A DNA stretch of 64,000 nt, from contig CAJNBS010000003.1 of the NCBI GenBank assembly GCA_905221065.1, positions 1-64,000 of the forward strand, given 5' to 3'. Numbering within the stretch: position 1 is the first letter of the stretch; every line of letters starts with the position of its first letter. The position numbers and the translations under genes are program-made. The notes beneath the pieces were generated by a model, which was not told the DNA's origin, ran no database searches, and saw nothing but the letters and a program-made list of their open reading frames with translations. Origin of the DNA: a bacterium (GTDB taxonomy: Bacteria > Bacillota > Bacilli > Lactobacillales > Streptococcaceae). This document shows positions 31,746 through 40,849 of this stretch, piece after piece.

Positions 31746-31774
31746 TTGTCAAAATGTCAAAAACAATTTATAAT
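31746..31774 (+). promoter_or_regulatory. Promoter of lepA
   Basis: TTGTCA (31746-31751) and TATAAT (31769-31774) are 17 bases apart. This rules out the upstream ATG at 31740 as the lepA start. Confidence 0.75.
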
Positions 31775-31802
31775 AAATAGATACCCTGAAAGGAAGAGAA
31801 TC

Positions 31803-33626
31803 ATGAACTTAGAAGAATTGAAAAAACGACAGGAGAAGATCCGTAACTTCTCTATTATCGCCCATATTGACCACGGAAAGTCGACTCTTGCAGACCGCAT
31901 TTTGGAAAAGACAGAGACAGTTTCAAGTCGTGAAATGCAAGCCCAGCTTTTGGATAGCATGGATTTAGAGCGAGAACGTGGTATTACCATTAAACTAAAT
32001 GCCATCGAGCTGAATTATACTGCAAAAGATGGGGAAACTTATATTTTCCACTTGATTGACACGCCGGGGCACGTAGACTTTACCTATGAAGTTTCACGTT
32101 CGCTAGCTGCCTGTGAGGGAGCGATTTTGGTCGTCGATGCTGCCCAAGGGATTGAGGCCCAAACCCTTGCCAACGTTTATCTGGCCTTGGACAATGATTT
32201 GGAAATCATGCCAGTCATTAATAAAATTGACCTGCCAGCAGCAGATCCAGAGCGCGTGCGTACAGAGATTGAAGATGTCATTGGTTTGGATGCCAGTGAA
32301 GCAGTCTTAGCATCAGCTAAAGCTGGTATTGGTATCGAAGAAATTCTCGAGCAAATCGTAGAAAAAGTGCCAGCTCCAACAGGTGATGTGACGGCGCCGC
32401 TCAAAGCCCTGATTTTTGACTCTGTTTACGATGCTTACCGCGGGGTTATTCTCCAAGTACGTGTCATGGATGGGGTGGTTAAACCTGGTGATAAGATTCA
32501 GCTTATGAGCAATGGCAAGACCTTTGATGTTACCGAAGTCGGTATTTTCACACCAAAAGCAGTTGGGCGTGATTTCCTCGCGACTGGTGACGTTGGTTAT
32601 ATTGCGGCTTCTATCAAGACGGTTCAGGACACTCGTGTGGGTGATACCGTTACCTTGGCAACCAATCCTGCTGCAGAGCCCTTACATGGTTACAAGCAGA
32701 TGAACCCGATGGTCTTTGCGGGTCTCTACCCAATCGAGTCAAACAAGTATAATGACCTTCGTGAAGCCCTTGAAAAATTGCAACTGAATGATGCCAGCTT
32801 GCAGTTTGAACCAGAAACATCTCAGGCACTTGGATTTGGTTTCCGTTGTGGATTCCTTGGACTTCTACATATGGACGTTATCCAAGAGCGTTTAGAGCGT
32901 GAGTTTAACATTGACCTCATCATGACAGCGCCGTCTGTTATCTATAAGGTTAATTTGACTGACGGTGAATCAATGGATGTCTCTAATCCGTCTGAGTTCC
33001 CAGACCCAACCAAGATTGCGACCATTGAAGAGCCTTATGTTAAAGCTCAAATCATGGTGCCGCAAGAGTTTGTAGGAGCAGTGATGGAATTGGCTCAGCG
33101 CAAACGTGGGGACTTTGTGACCATGGATTATATCGATGATAATCGTGTTAATGTTATCTATCAAATTCCACTTGCTGAAATCGTCTTTGACTTCTTTGAT
33201 AAGCTTAAGTCTTCAACGCGTGGTTATGCAAGCTTTGACTATGAATTGTCAGAGTACCGCCCATCTAAGCTGGTGAAAATGGATATCCTTCTCAATGGAG
33301 ACAAGGTGGATGCCCTCAGCTTTATCGTTCACAAGGATTTTGCCTACGAACGTGGGAAACTCATCGTTGATAAGCTTAAGAAAATCATACCTCGTCAACA
33401 ATTTGAAGTTCCGATTCAAGCAGCAATTGGACACAAAATCGTGGCTCGTACTGATATCAAGGCCCTTCGTAAGAACGTACTTGCTAAGTGTTACGGTGGT
33501 GACGTTTCTCGTAAACGCAAACTCCTTGAAAAACAAAAAGCTGGTAAGAAACGCATGAAAGCTATCGGATCAGTAGAAGTCCCACAAGAAGCCTTCCTCA
33601 GCGTCTTGAGTATGGATGAAGAGTAA
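31803..33626 (+). CDS. lepA: Elongation factor 4 (LepA)
   Basis: A 607-residue ribosome-associated GTPase affecting translation under stress and initiation. The start [16 protein letters not shown] at 31803 follows AAGGAAGAG and matches the family; the longer frame crosses the promoter. G motifs: [23 protein letters not shown] and [10 protein letters not shown]. Domains II, III and V follow, then the LepA-specific C-terminal domain with [25 protein letters not shown] basic sequence. It is a single-gene unit with a terminator after it. Confidence 0.97.
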   Translation: MNLEELKKRQEKIRNFSIIAHIDHGKSTLADRILEKTETVSSREMQAQLLDSMDLERERGITIKLNAIELNYTAKDGETYIFHLIDTPGHVDFTYEVSRSLAACEGAILVVDAAQGIEAQTLANVYLALDNDLEIMPVINKIDLPAADPERVRTEIEDVIGLDASEAVLASAKAGIGIEEILEQIVEKVPAPTGDVTAPLKALIFDSVYDAYRGVILQVRVMDGVVKPGDKIQLMSNGKTFDVTEVGIFTPKAVGRDFLATGDVGYIAASIKTVQDTRVGDTVTLATNPAAEPLHGYKQMNPMVFAGLYPIESNKYNDLREALEKLQLNDASLQFEPETSQALGFGFRCGFLGLLHMDVIQERLEREFNIDLIMTAPSVIYKVNLTDGESMDVSNPSEFPDPTKIATIEEPYVKAQIMVPQEFVGAVMELAQRKRGDFVTMDYIDDNRVNVIYQIPLAEIVFDFFDKLKSSTRGYASFDYELSEYRPSKLVKMDILLNGDKVDALSFIVHKDFAYERGKLIVDKLKKIIPRQQFEVPIQAAIGHKIVARTDIKALRKNVLAKCYGGDVSRKRKLLEKQKAGKKRMKAIGSVEVPQEAFLSVLSMDEE

Positions 33627-33681
33627 ATTTTTAAAATAACTTTTTATTATTTATAGGACGTTAATATAAGAAGAGAATGCT

Positions 33682-33710
33682 AAAACAGGCTTAAATAGGC
33701 CTGTTTTTTT
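33682..33710 (+). terminator. Terminator of lepA
   Basis: AAAACAGGC / GCCTGTTTT around a short loop, followed by a T run, 55 bases after the stop. Confidence 0.85.
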
Positions 33711-33723
33711 ATCTTTTAAAAGC

Positions 33724-33756
33724 TTTTGATTGTTTGTTTTGATTGTTTGTTTTGAT
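33724..33756 (+). promoter_or_regulatory. LacR-type operator array upstream of gatA
   Basis: The 13-base unit TGTTTGTTTTGAT occurs twice head to tail (33731-33743, 33744-33756), preceded by a further TTTTGAT. Each copy contains TGTTTGTTTT, which fits the lactococcal LacR box TGTTTNWTTT. It lies about 60 bases before the -35 box of the PTS operon. Confidence 0.6.
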
Positions 33757-33815
33757 CGTATAAATAAAAAGTAAACAAAAAAATCAAAAAAAGGACAAAA
33801 AACAACAGAAAATGA

Positions 33816-33844
33816 TTGACAACGATTTCATATAGTGTTATACT
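33816..33844 (+). promoter_or_regulatory. Promoter of gatABC-type operon with overlapping cre
   Basis: TTGACA (33816-33821) and TATACT (33839-33844) are 17 bases apart with an extended TGT. The cre-like TTGACAACGATTTCAT (33816-33831) matches 15 of 16 consensus positions and covers the -35 box, so CcpA would block RNA polymerase. Confidence 0.75.
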
Positions 33845-33880
33845 TATAGCATAAAGTTAATGGAAAGAAGGGAAAACCTT

Positions 33881-34357
33881 ATGGGATTAGATCATTTCTT
33901 TGACAAAAACCTTGTGTTTTGCTTAGAAGCGAATAATCAAGAACATCTCTTTGATCAGGTTGCAACTTTATTGGAAGAACGAGAAATCGTGACTCCAACC
34001 TATCGTGAAGCCTTGATCACGCGTGAAAAGTCATTTCCAACTGGCTTAGATATGGAATTTTTGGGTAAGGATTTGCCTAATGTGGCTATTCCTCATACAG
34101 ATATTGTTCATAATCTAGCTGAAAAAGTTGTAGTGGTTCGATTAGAAAAACCAGTGACTTTCCACAATATGATTGCACCAGATAAGGAAGTAGAGGTATC
34201 CTTGCTCTTCTTTATCATTAATAACTCAAGTTCAAGTCAAACCAACATTCTTGCTCAGTTAATGGACTTCTTTACAGGAAATGGCCATTTGGAAGATTTG
34301 GCTAAAATTTCTGAACCAGAAGCACTTTATGATTATATCTCTGAAGCAACCGCTTAA
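33881..34357 (+). CDS. PTS EIIA, galactitol/galactose type
   Basis: A 158-residue EIIA of the fructose/mannitol superfamily, with the phosphorylated His72 in NVAIPHTDIVH. The start MGLDHFFDKN at 33881 is set by AAGAAGGG 10 bases upstream; the longer frame would start seven codons earlier without a ribosome site. It passes phosphate from HPr to the EIIB at 34396. First gene of a three-gene PTS operon next to the tagatose-6-phosphate genes, so galactose is the probable substrate (inference); galactitol is the classical substrate of the family. Confidence 0.88.
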   Translation: MGLDHFFDKNLVFCLEANNQEHLFDQVATLLEEREIVTPTYREALITREKSFPTGLDMEFLGKDLPNVAIPHTDIVHNLAEKVVVVRLEKPVTFHNMIAPDKEVEVSLLFFIINNSSSSQTNILAQLMDFFTGNGHLEDLAKISEPEALYDYISEATA

Positions 34358-34395
34358 TCTTGTCAATTAAAAATATTAAATCGGAGGAAATCCAT

Positions 34396-34701
34396 ATGAT
34401 TAAAATTCTTGCTGCCTGCGGTGCAGGTGTTAACTCAAGCCACCAAATTAAAAGCGCTCTTGAAGAAGAACTTTCAAACCGCGGCTTTGATGTTCACTGT
34501 GATGCAGTTATGGTAAAAGACGTTAACGAAGACCTTATCAAAGGTTATGACATCTTCACACCAATTGCTGCTACAGATCTTGGTTTTGAACCAGGTATCC
34601 CAGTTATCGAAGCTGGGCCAATCTTATTCCGTATCCCAGCCATGAGTGCTCCAGTATTTGATAATATTGAAGCAGCTATTAAAGAACACGGATTAAGCTA
34701 G
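34396..34701 (+). CDS. PTS EIIB, galactitol/galactose type
   Basis: A 101-residue EIIB of the GatB/lactose-cellobiose-like fold, with phosphocysteine Cys8 in ILAACGAGVNSSHQIK. The start MIKILAACG at 34396 follows GGAGGAAA; the longer frame has no ribosome site. It transfers phosphate from the EIIA to sugar bound in the EIIC. It lies between the two partner genes with short gaps. Confidence 0.88.
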   Translation: MIKILAACGAGVNSSHQIKSALEEELSNRGFDVHCDAVMVKDVNEDLIKGYDIFTPIAATDLGFEPGIPVIEAGPILFRIPAMSAPVFDNIEAAIKEHGLS

Positions 34702-34748
34702 TTTTAATTTGTTAACATTCATATAACATAAAAAAGGGAGGAACTGTT

Positions 34749-36224
34749 ATGGATGCAATCTTTGACCTAATCGGCAAGATTTTCAAGCCCATCTTAGATA
34801 TGGGTGGACCTGTCATCATGTTAATCATTTTGACAGTATTGGCTTTACTTTTTGGAGTGAAATTCTCCAAAGCGCTTGAAGGTGGTATCAAACTTGCCAT
34901 CGCTCTTACTGGTATCGGTGCTATCATCGGTATGCTAAACACTGCTTTCTCAGCGTCGCTAGCAAAATTCGTTGAAAATACTGGTATTCAATTGAGTATT
35001 ACCGACGTTGGTTGGGCACCACTTGCTACAATCACTTGGGGTTCTGCTTGGACACTTTACTTCTTGCTCATCATGTTGATTGTCAACATAGTGATGCTTG
35101 CTATGAAGAAAACAGATACACTTGATGTTGATATCTTCGATATCTGGCACTTGTCTATCACAGGTCTTTTGATTAAATGGTATGCAGACAACAACGGTGT
35201 GAGCCAAGGGGTTTCACTCTTGATTGCTACAGCAGCTATTGTCCTTGTTGGGGTTCTTAAAATCATCAACTCTGACTTGATGAAACCTACATTTGATGAC
35301 CTTCTTAACGCACCAAGTTCATCTCCAATGACTTCAACACACATGAACTACATGATGAACCCAGTTATCATGGTTTTGGATAAGATTTTTGAAAAATTCT
35401 TCCCAGGTCTTGATAAATATGACTTTGATGCTGCTAAATTGAACAAGAAAATCGGTTTCTGGGGATCTAAATTCTTTATCGGTTTCATTCTTGGTATCGT
35501 TATCGGTATTATGGGAACTCCACATCCAATTGAAGGTGTTGCCGATGCAGATAAATGGCGTCTAGTTATCAAAGGTTGGTTGTCTCTTGGTTTGACTGCC
35601 GGTGTATCTTTGGAACTCTTCTCACTTATTGGTTCATGGTTCATCGCTGCCGTAGAACCTCTTTCACAAGGTATTACAAACGTTGCTACTAAACGTCTTC
35701 AAGGACGTAAATTCAATATCGGTCTTGACTGGCCATTCATCGCTGGTCGTGCTGAAATCTGGGCTTGTGCCAACGTACTTGCACCAATCATGTTGATTGA
35801 AGCAGTGCTTCTTTCAAAAGTCGGAAATGGTATCTTGCCACTTGCCGGTATCATCGCTATGGGTGTTACTCCAGCTCTCTTGGTTGTAACTCGTGGTAAA
35901 TTGCTCCGTATGATTATCTTCGGAACACTCTTGTTGCCACTCTTCCTTCTTTCAGGTACACTTATCGCACCATTTGCAACAGAACTTGCTAAAGGTGTAG
36001 GTGCCTTCCCAGCAGGTGTGAGCGAAACTCAATTGATCACTCACTCAACTCTTGAAGGACCAATCGAAAAACTTCTTGGTTGGACAATTGGTAACACTAC
36101 AACAGGTGATATCAAAGCAATCCTTGGTGCTGTAGTCTTCCTTGTATTCTATATCGGTATCTTTGCTTGGTACAGAAAACAAATGATCAAACGTAACGAA
36201 GAGTACGCAGCAAAAGCAAAATAA
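34749..36224 (+). CDS. PTS EIIC, galactitol family (GatC-like)
   Basis: A 491-residue membrane permease of the EIIC-Gat family. It has about nine to twelve hydrophobic segments, from PVIMLIILTVLALLFGV near the N-terminus to the last at VVFLVFYIGIFAWY, and family stretches such as GWAPLATITWGSAWTLYF and GLDWPFIAGRAEIWACANV. It takes up the sugar that EIIB phosphorylates. If galactose is the substrate, galactose-6-phosphate would flow into LacAB a few genes downstream. A BOX repeat and a terminator follow. Confidence 0.88.
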   Translation: MDAIFDLIGKIFKPILDMGGPVIMLIILTVLALLFGVKFSKALEGGIKLAIALTGIGAIIGMLNTAFSASLAKFVENTGIQLSITDVGWAPLATITWGSAWTLYFLLIMLIVNIVMLAMKKTDTLDVDIFDIWHLSITGLLIKWYADNNGVSQGVSLLIATAAIVLVGVLKIINSDLMKPTFDDLLNAPSSSPMTSTHMNYMMNPVIMVLDKIFEKFFPGLDKYDFDAAKLNKKIGFWGSKFFIGFILGIVIGIMGTPHPIEGVADADKWRLVIKGWLSLGLTAGVSLELFSLIGSWFIAAVEPLSQGITNVATKRLQGRKFNIGLDWPFIAGRAEIWACANVLAPIMLIEAVLLSKVGNGILPLAGIIAMGVTPALLVVTRGKLLRMIIFGTLLLPLFLLSGTLIAPFATELAKGVGAFPAGVSETQLITHSTLEGPIEKLLGWTIGNTTTGDIKAILGAVVFLVFYIGIFAWYRKQMIKRNEEYAAKAK

Positions 36225-36241
36225 TGCGCTCCTATAAAATG

Positions 36242-36349
36242 TAAGCTCAATGAAAATCAAAGAGCAAACTAGGAAGCTAGCCGCAGGCTATACTAAAGTA
36301 TGGCAAGGCGACGCTGACGAAGTTTGAATTGGATTTTCGCAGAGTGTAA
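36242..36349 (-). repeat. BOX element (boxA-boxC form), copy 1
   Basis: Read on the minus strand it contains boxA features (CGTCAGCGTCGCCTTGCC and GAAAATC) and boxC features (CTGCGGCTAGCTTCCTAGTT, TTTGATTTTCATTGAG). There is no boxB. BOX elements are small non-coding repeats of pneumococci and close relatives that form stable RNA hairpins. It shares orientation and about 80-85% identity with copy 2 at 37560. Confidence 0.9.
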
Positions 36350-36356
36350 ATTGTTG

Positions 36357-36400
36357 AAACTAGGTTGTCATACCATTAGGAGTGACAGCCTAGTTTTTTT
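36357..36400 (+). terminator. Terminator between the EIIC gene and lacX
   Basis: AAACTAGGTTGTCA pairs with TGACAGCCTAGTTT (one wobble), followed by TTTTTT. It lies only 30 bases before lacX, for which I see no good separate promoter, so it may attenuate rather than fully stop transcription. Confidence 0.85.
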
Positions 36401-36429
36401 AATAAACTATCAAGAAATCGGAGAAAATA

Positions 36430-37326
36430 ATGGTAATTGAATTAAAATCAGAACAATTAAGTGTTCAATTTAACAGTTTTGGTGGGGCTATGTCTTCTAT
36501 AAAAGATGCTGAAGGTCTTGAGTATTTGTGGCAAGGAGATGCTACTTATTGGAGTGGACAAGCCCCTGTTCTCTTCCCTATTTGTGGTTCATTGAGAGCG
36601 GATACAGCCTTCTATATAGATGAGAAAGGGCAAGAAAGTAAAGGAAAGATTCCTCGTCATGGTTTGGTTCGCAAGAAAGAATTTGACTTAGTTGAGCAGA
36701 CAGATAACAGTGTAACTTTTGCAATTGAAGATGATGAGAATAGCTATCAGAACTATCCTTATCATTTCCGCCTAGAAATCACTTATAGCCTTACCGGCAA
36801 GACAGTACGAACTCAATATAAGATTTTCAACAAAGAAACCAGCAAGGACATGCCTTACTTTATTGGTGGACATCCAGGCTTTAATTGTCCTCTACTGGAT
36901 GATGAAGACTATGAAGATTACTATTTAGAGTTTGAGAAAGAAGAGACTTGCTCTGTTCCACATCCTTTCCCAGAAACAGGTATGTTGGATTTCCAAGATA
37001 GAAGTCTATGGCTAGAAGGTCAAAAAGAAGTAGATCTCAGCTATGATTTGTTTAGTACAGATGCAGTTACCTTAGATGAATTACAATCTAGAATAATTGC
37101 CCTTCGTTCTCATAAACATGATAAAGGGTTGAAAGTGCACTTTGCTGAGTTTCCAAATCTCATTATCTGGTCAACTTTGAATAAAGGTCCTTTCATTGCT
37201 TTTGAACCTTGGTCTGGCTTGTCAACATCCCTTGAAGAAGGAGATCATCTAGAAGATAAGAAGAATGTTCGTCTCCTAGAACCTGGTCAAGTAGATCAAA
37301 TTGGTTTTGATATCGAAATCTTTTAG
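36430..37326 (+). CDS. lacX: Aldose 1-epimerase family protein (LacX-like)
   Basis: A 298-residue galactose-mutarotase-fold protein, of the LacX group found in lactococcal and streptococcal lac operons. Features are WQGDATYWSGQAPVLFPICG and PRHGLVRKKEFDL (conserved His), YFIGGHPGFNCP with another histidine, and LIIWS and FEPWSGL near the C-terminus. It probably interconverts anomers of galactose, galactose-6-phosphate or a related sugar phosphate. The start ATG follows GGAGA. It is flanked by two BOX repeats. Confidence 0.85.
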   Translation: MVIELKSEQLSVQFNSFGGAMSSIKDAEGLEYLWQGDATYWSGQAPVLFPICGSLRADTAFYIDEKGQESKGKIPRHGLVRKKEFDLVEQTDNSVTFAIEDDENSYQNYPYHFRLEITYSLTGKTVRTQYKIFNKETSKDMPYFIGGHPGFNCPLLDDEDYEDYYLEFEKEETCSVPHPFPETGMLDFQDRSLWLEGQKEVDLSYDLFSTDAVTLDELQSRIIALRSHKHDKGLKVHFAEFPNLIIWSTLNKGPFIAFEPWSGLSTSLEEGDHLEDKKNVRLLEPGQVDQIGFDIEIF

Positions 37327-37361
37327 ATTAAAAAATAAAACACAAAAACAAACATTAACTG

Positions 37362-37390
37362 TTGACTTTTTTATAAAATAGGAGTATATT
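37362..37390 (+). promoter_or_regulatory. Promoter of lacABCD
   Basis: TTGACT (37362-37367) and TATATT (37385-37390) are 17 bases apart. A start near 37397 gives an unusually long leader of about 325 bases before lacA, containing hairpins (TAGGAAA-CTGA-TTTCCTA at 37469-37486) and a BOX repeat. Confidence 0.65.
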
Positions 37391-37411
37391 ATGTTTGTAG
37401 GCAACAAATGA

Positions 37412-37426
37412 TGTTTGCAACAAACA
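37412..37426 (+). promoter_or_regulatory. LacR operator at lacA
   Basis: TGTTTG-CAA-CAAACA is a perfect inverted repeat just after the predicted transcription start, with a further TGTTTG at 37392-37397. Placement suits repression by LacR. Confidence 0.65.
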
Positions 37427-37559
37427 AATAATCACTTGTTATATTCTCTTTGAAAGAGAGATTATTTCTAGGAAACTGATTTCCTAAACTTGAATAAGGT
37501 GTAAGTCATCTCATTCAATCCAATTTGTCAATAAACTGCTAGAAAGCTTTTTGTAGGTA

Positions 37560-37668
37560 ATACTCAATGAAAATTAAAGAGCAAACTAGGAAACTAGCCG
37601 CAGGCTGTACTTGAGTACGGCAAGGCGACGTTGACGCGGTTTGAATTTGATTTTCGAAGAGTATAAAC
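37560..37668 (-). repeat. BOX element (boxA-boxC form), copy 2, in the lacA leader
   Basis: On the minus strand it begins with ATACTCTTCGAAAATC (boxA) and ends with boxC sequence TTTCCTAGTTTGCTC and ATTTTCATTGAGTA. No boxB. It lies between the lac promoter and lacA, so it should be part of the messenger RNA leader. Confidence 0.9.
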
Positions 37669-37721
37669 TGCTAACTATAAAAGGTTTTATTAGCCTAGAA
37701 AAATAAAAAGGAGTATACAAT

Positions 37722-38147
37722 ATGTCTATTGTTATCGGTGCAGATGCTGCAGGTTTGAGATTGAAAGAAGTTGTGAAAGACTTCTTGGAAAAAGAAAACT
37801 TCCACGTTGTGGATGTTACAGTTGAAGGTCAAGACTTTGTTGATGTGACGCTTGCTGTTGCTGCAGAAGTAAACAAAGAAGAACAAAATCTTGGTATCGT
37901 GATTGATGCCTATGGTGCTGGTCCATTCATGGTCGCAACAAAAATCAAAGGAATGGTTGCTGCAGAAGTATCTGACGAACGTTCAGCTTATATGACTCGT
38001 GGCCACAACAACTCACGTATGATCACTATGGGTGCACAACTTGTCGGTGATGAATTGGCTAAAAATATTGCTAAAGGATTTGTTAACGGTAAATACGATG
38101 GCGGACGTCACCAAATTCGTGTCGACATGTTGAACAAAATGTGCTAA
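37722..38147 (+). CDS. lacA: Galactose-6-phosphate isomerase subunit LacA
   Basis: A 141-residue subunit of the RpiB/LacA/LacB family; with LacB it converts galactose-6-phosphate to tagatose-6-phosphate. Visible features are the N-terminal [17 protein letters not shown] phosphate-binding region and the [21 protein letters not shown] stretch. LacA lacks the catalytic Cys motif that LacB carries (GTGVGINN), as usual for this subunit. It is followed by lacB after 30 bases, and opens the lacABCD operon. Confidence 0.96.
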   Translation: MSIVIGADAAGLRLKEVVKDFLEKENFHVVDVTVEGQDFVDVTLAVAAEVNKEEQNLGIVIDAYGAGPFMVATKIKGMVAAEVSDERSAYMTRGHNNSRMITMGAQLVGDELAKNIAKGFVNGKYDGGRHQIRVDMLNKMC

Positions 38148-38177
38148 TTAGATTACAGTAAGAAAGGTAAGTTAAAA

Positions 38178-38693
38178 ATGAGAATTGCAATTGGATGTGA
38201 CCACATCGTAACAGATGAAAAAATGGCGGTTTCAGAATTTTTGAAATCAAAAGGATATGAAGTCATTGACTTTGGTACTTATGACCACACACGTACTCAC
38301 TACCCAATCTTTGGAAAAAAAGTTGGTGAAGCTGTAACTAGTGGTCAAGCTGATCTTGGGGTATGTATCTGTGGTACTGGTGTTGGTATCAACAACGCTG
38401 TAAATAAAGTTCCAGGTGTCCGTTCTGCCTTGGTTCGTGATATGACAACAGCCCTTTATGCTAAAGAACAATTGAACGCCAACGTTATCGGTTTTGGTGG
38501 TAAGATTACTGGTGAATTGCTCATGTGTGACATCATCGAAGCTTTCATCCATGCTGAATACAAACCAACTGAAGAAAACAAAAAATTGATTGCGAAAATT
38601 GAACACGTTGAAAGTCACAATGCTCAACAAACAGACGCAAACTTCTTCACTGAATTCCTTGAAAAATGGGATCGCGGAGAATACCACGACTAA
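38178..38693 (+). CDS. lacB: Galactose-6-phosphate isomerase subunit LacB
   Basis: A 171-residue RpiB-family subunit, partner of LacA. The catalytic region is [20 protein letters not shown], with Cys and the anion hole, and the N-terminus [11 protein letters not shown] binds the substrate phosphate. Length fits the family. The gene is 10 bases before lacC, so the operon is tightly packed from here. Confidence 0.96.
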   Translation: MRIAIGCDHIVTDEKMAVSEFLKSKGYEVIDFGTYDHTRTHYPIFGKKVGEAVTSGQADLGVCICGTGVGINNAVNKVPGVRSALVRDMTTALYAKEQLNANVIGFGGKITGELLMCDIIEAFIHAEYKPTEENKKLIAKIEHVESHNAQQTDANFFTEFLEKWDRGEYHD

Positions 38694-38703
38694 GAGGTGA
38701 CCT

Positions 38704-39633
38704 ATGATTTTAACAGTCACAATGAACCCATCCATTGATATTTCTTATCCCTTGGATGAGTTAAAGATTGATACTGTCAATCGTGTGGTGGATGTAACCA
38801 AAACGGCTGGTGGTAAGGGCCTCAATGTTACACGAGTACTTTCAGAATTTGGTGATTCTGTTCTTGCTACTGGTTTAGTCGGTGGTAAACTTGGTGAGTT
38901 TTTGGTTGAAAATATCGATGATAACGTTAAGAAAGATTTCTTCTCAATTCAGGGAGAAACTCGTAACTGTATCGCTATTCTCCACGGAGATAACCAAACA
39001 GAAGTTCTTGAAAAAGGTCCTGTAGTATTGGAACAGGAAGGTCAAGACTTTTTGAAACATTTCAAAAATCTTCTGGAGTCAGTTGAAGTAGTAGCTATCT
39101 CAGGTAGTCTCCCAGCTGGCCTTCCAGTTGATTACTATGCGAGCTTGGTAGAACTTGCTAATCAAGCTGGCAAGCCTGTAGTCTTGGACTGTTCAGGTGC
39201 AGCTCTTCAGGCGGTTCTTGAATCACCACATAAACCAACAGTCATCAAACCAAATAATGAGGAATTGTCTCAGCTTCTAGGAAGAGAAGTTTCTGAGGAT
39301 TTGGATGAATTAAAAGAAGTCCTTCAAGAACCTTTGTTTGCAGGTATTGAATGGATTATCGTTTCACTTGGTGCCAACGGTGCCTTTGCCAAACATGGGG
39401 ACACTTTCTACAAGGTAGATATTCCTAGAATTCAGGTAGTCAATCCTGTCGGATCTGGAGATTCTACTGTGGCAGGTATTTCTTCAGGACTACTTCACAA
39501 AGAATCGGATGCAGAATTACTCATCAAGGCAAATGTCCTTGGTATGCTTAATGCTCAAGAAAAAATGACTGGTCATGTCAACATGGCTAACTATCAAGCT
39601 CTATATGATCAATTAATAGTAAAAGAGGTATAA
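38704..39633 (+). CDS. lacC: Tagatose-6-phosphate kinase
   Basis: A 309-residue PfkB-family kinase converting tagatose-6-phosphate to tagatose-1,6-bisphosphate. Motifs: [31 protein letters not shown], and the catalytic [13 protein letters not shown] with the GSGD anion hole. It resembles FruK at 1238, from which the operon context separates it. One base lies between its stop and lacD. Confidence 0.96.
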   Translation: MILTVTMNPSIDISYPLDELKIDTVNRVVDVTKTAGGKGLNVTRVLSEFGDSVLATGLVGGKLGEFLVENIDDNVKKDFFSIQGETRNCIAILHGDNQTEVLEKGPVVLEQEGQDFLKHFKNLLESVEVVAISGSLPAGLPVDYYASLVELANQAGKPVVLDCSGAALQAVLESPHKPTVIKPNNEELSQLLGREVSEDLDELKEVLQEPLFAGIEWIIVSLGANGAFAKHGDTFYKVDIPRIQVVNPVGSGDSTVAGISSGLLHKESDAELLIKANVLGMLNAQEKMTGHVNMANYQALYDQLIVKEV

Positions 39634-39634
39634 A

Positions 39635-40615
39635 ATGGCTTTAACAGAACAAAAACGTGCACGCTTAGAAAAACTTTCTGACGAAAATGGTATCATCTCA
39701 GCTCTTGCATTTGACCAACGTGGTGCTTTGAAACGCCTCATGGCTCAACACCAAACAGAAGAACCAACTGTTTCTCAAATGGAAGAACTGAAAGTTTTGG
39801 TAGCAGATGAATTGACTAAATACGCTTCATCAATGCTTCTTGACCCTGAGTATGGACTTCCAGCAACTAAAGCTCTTGATGAAAAAGCTGGTTTTCTCCT
39901 TGCTTATGAAAAAACAGGTTATGACACAACAAGCACAAAACGCTTGCCAGACTGCTTGGATGTTTGGTCTGCAAAACGTATTAAAGAAGAAGGTGCAGAT
40001 GCAGTTAAATTCTTGCTTTACTATGATGTAGATAGCTCAGACGAACTCAACCAAGAAAAACAAGCTTACATCGAACGTATCGGTTCAGAGTGTGTGGCTG
40101 AAGATATCCCATTCTTCCTTGAAATCCTTGCTTACGATGAAAAAATTGCTGACGCAGGTTCTGTTGAATACGCGAAAGTAAAACCACACAAAGTTATCGG
40201 TGCTATGAAAGTCTTCTCAGACCCACGCTTTAACATTGATGTCTTGAAAGTAGAAGTTCCTGTTAACATTAAATATGTTGAAGGATTCGCTGAAGGTGAA
40301 GTGGTTTACACACGCGAAGAAGCAGCAGACTTCTTCAAAGCACAAGATGAAGCAACTAACTTGCCATACATCTACTTGAGTGCGGGTGTATCAGCTAAAC
40401 TTTTCCAAGATACTCTTGTATTTGCTCATGAATCAGGTGCAAACTTCAACGGAGTTCTTTGTGGCCGTGCAACTTGGGCTGGATCAGTTGAAGCTTACAT
40501 CAAAGATGGTGAAGCAGCAGCTCGCGAATGGCTACGCACAACTGGTTTTGAAAACATTGACGAACTCAATAAAGTTCTTCAAACAACAGCGACTTCATGG
40601 AAAGAACGAGTGTAA
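39635..40615 (+). CDS. lacD: Tagatose-1,6-bisphosphate aldolase
   Basis: A 326-residue class I (Schiff base) aldolase cleaving tagatose-1,6-bisphosphate to dihydroxyacetone phosphate and glyceraldehyde-3-phosphate. Family stretches: [14 protein letters not shown] at the N-terminus, [17 protein letters not shown] with the active lysine region, and [11 protein letters not shown] near the C-terminus. It completes the lacABCD pathway. No terminator of the usual kind separates it from the lacT leader; in group A streptococci a LacD paralogue also has a regulatory role, which cannot be judged here. Confidence 0.96.
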   Translation: MALTEQKRARLEKLSDENGIISALAFDQRGALKRLMAQHQTEEPTVSQMEELKVLVADELTKYASSMLLDPEYGLPATKALDEKAGFLLAYEKTGYDTTSTKRLPDCLDVWSAKRIKEEGADAVKFLLYYDVDSSDELNQEKQAYIERIGSECVAEDIPFFLEILAYDEKIADAGSVEYAKVKPHKVIGAMKVFSDPRFNIDVLKVEVPVNIKYVEGFAEGEVVYTREEAADFFKAQDEATNLPYIYLSAGVSAKLFQDTLVFAHESGANFNGVLCGRATWAGSVEAYIKDGEAAAREWLRTTGFENIDELNKVLQTTATSWKERV

Positions 40616-40669
40616 GAAGCTTCTCCTAATTTAGGAACATAAATCTAAAAAAATTTTAAAAAAAGTTGC

Positions 40670-40685
40670 ATGTAAAGGTTTACAA
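40670..40685 (+). promoter_or_regulatory. cre site at the lacT promoter
   Basis: ATGTAAAGGTTTACAA matches 15 of 16 positions of the cre consensus WTGNAARCGNWWWCAW and covers the -35 box of the lacT promoter. Confidence 0.75.
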
Positions 40686-40707
40686 AACAACCTACTTGTG
40701 CTATACT
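40679..40707 (+). promoter_or_regulatory. Promoter of lacTFEG
   Basis: TTTACA (40679-40684) and TATACT (40702-40707) are 17 bases apart with an extended TGC before the -10 box. Confidence 0.75.
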
Positions 40708-40727
40708 TAAATCACAAGTTAATACAA

Positions 40728-40760
40728 GGTGAGTGTTACTAAGTAATATTAGGCATGATC
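40728..40760 (+). promoter_or_regulatory. Ribonucleic antiterminator (RAT) for LacT
   Basis: GTGTTACT and ATTAGGCATGATC flank a short stem loop, the pattern of BglG/SacY/LacT RNA targets. Its last bases (GATC, 40757-40760) are also the first bases of the following terminator stem, so the two folds exclude one another: LacT bound to the RAT would prevent termination. Confidence 0.75.
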
Positions 40761-40812
40761 ACAGGTGAATTAGAAATCGGCTGATTTTCTAGTTCATTTG
40801 TGGTCATTTTTT
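40757..40812 (+). terminator. Conditional terminator ahead of lacT
   Basis: GATCACAGGTGAA and TTCATTTGTGGTC form a long stem extended by TAGAAATC / GATTTTCTA, followed by TTTTTT. It lies 38 bases before the lacT ATG and overlaps the RAT. Confidence 0.85.
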
Positions 40813-40849
40813 ATACTCATATACCTTTAAAATATAAAAGGAGGTTGAC

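Noticed and set aside
31740..31802. Longer lepA frame beginning at ATG 31740
   Set aside because: A clear -35/-10 promoter lies inside this stretch, and the conserved LepA start with its ribosome site is at 31803.
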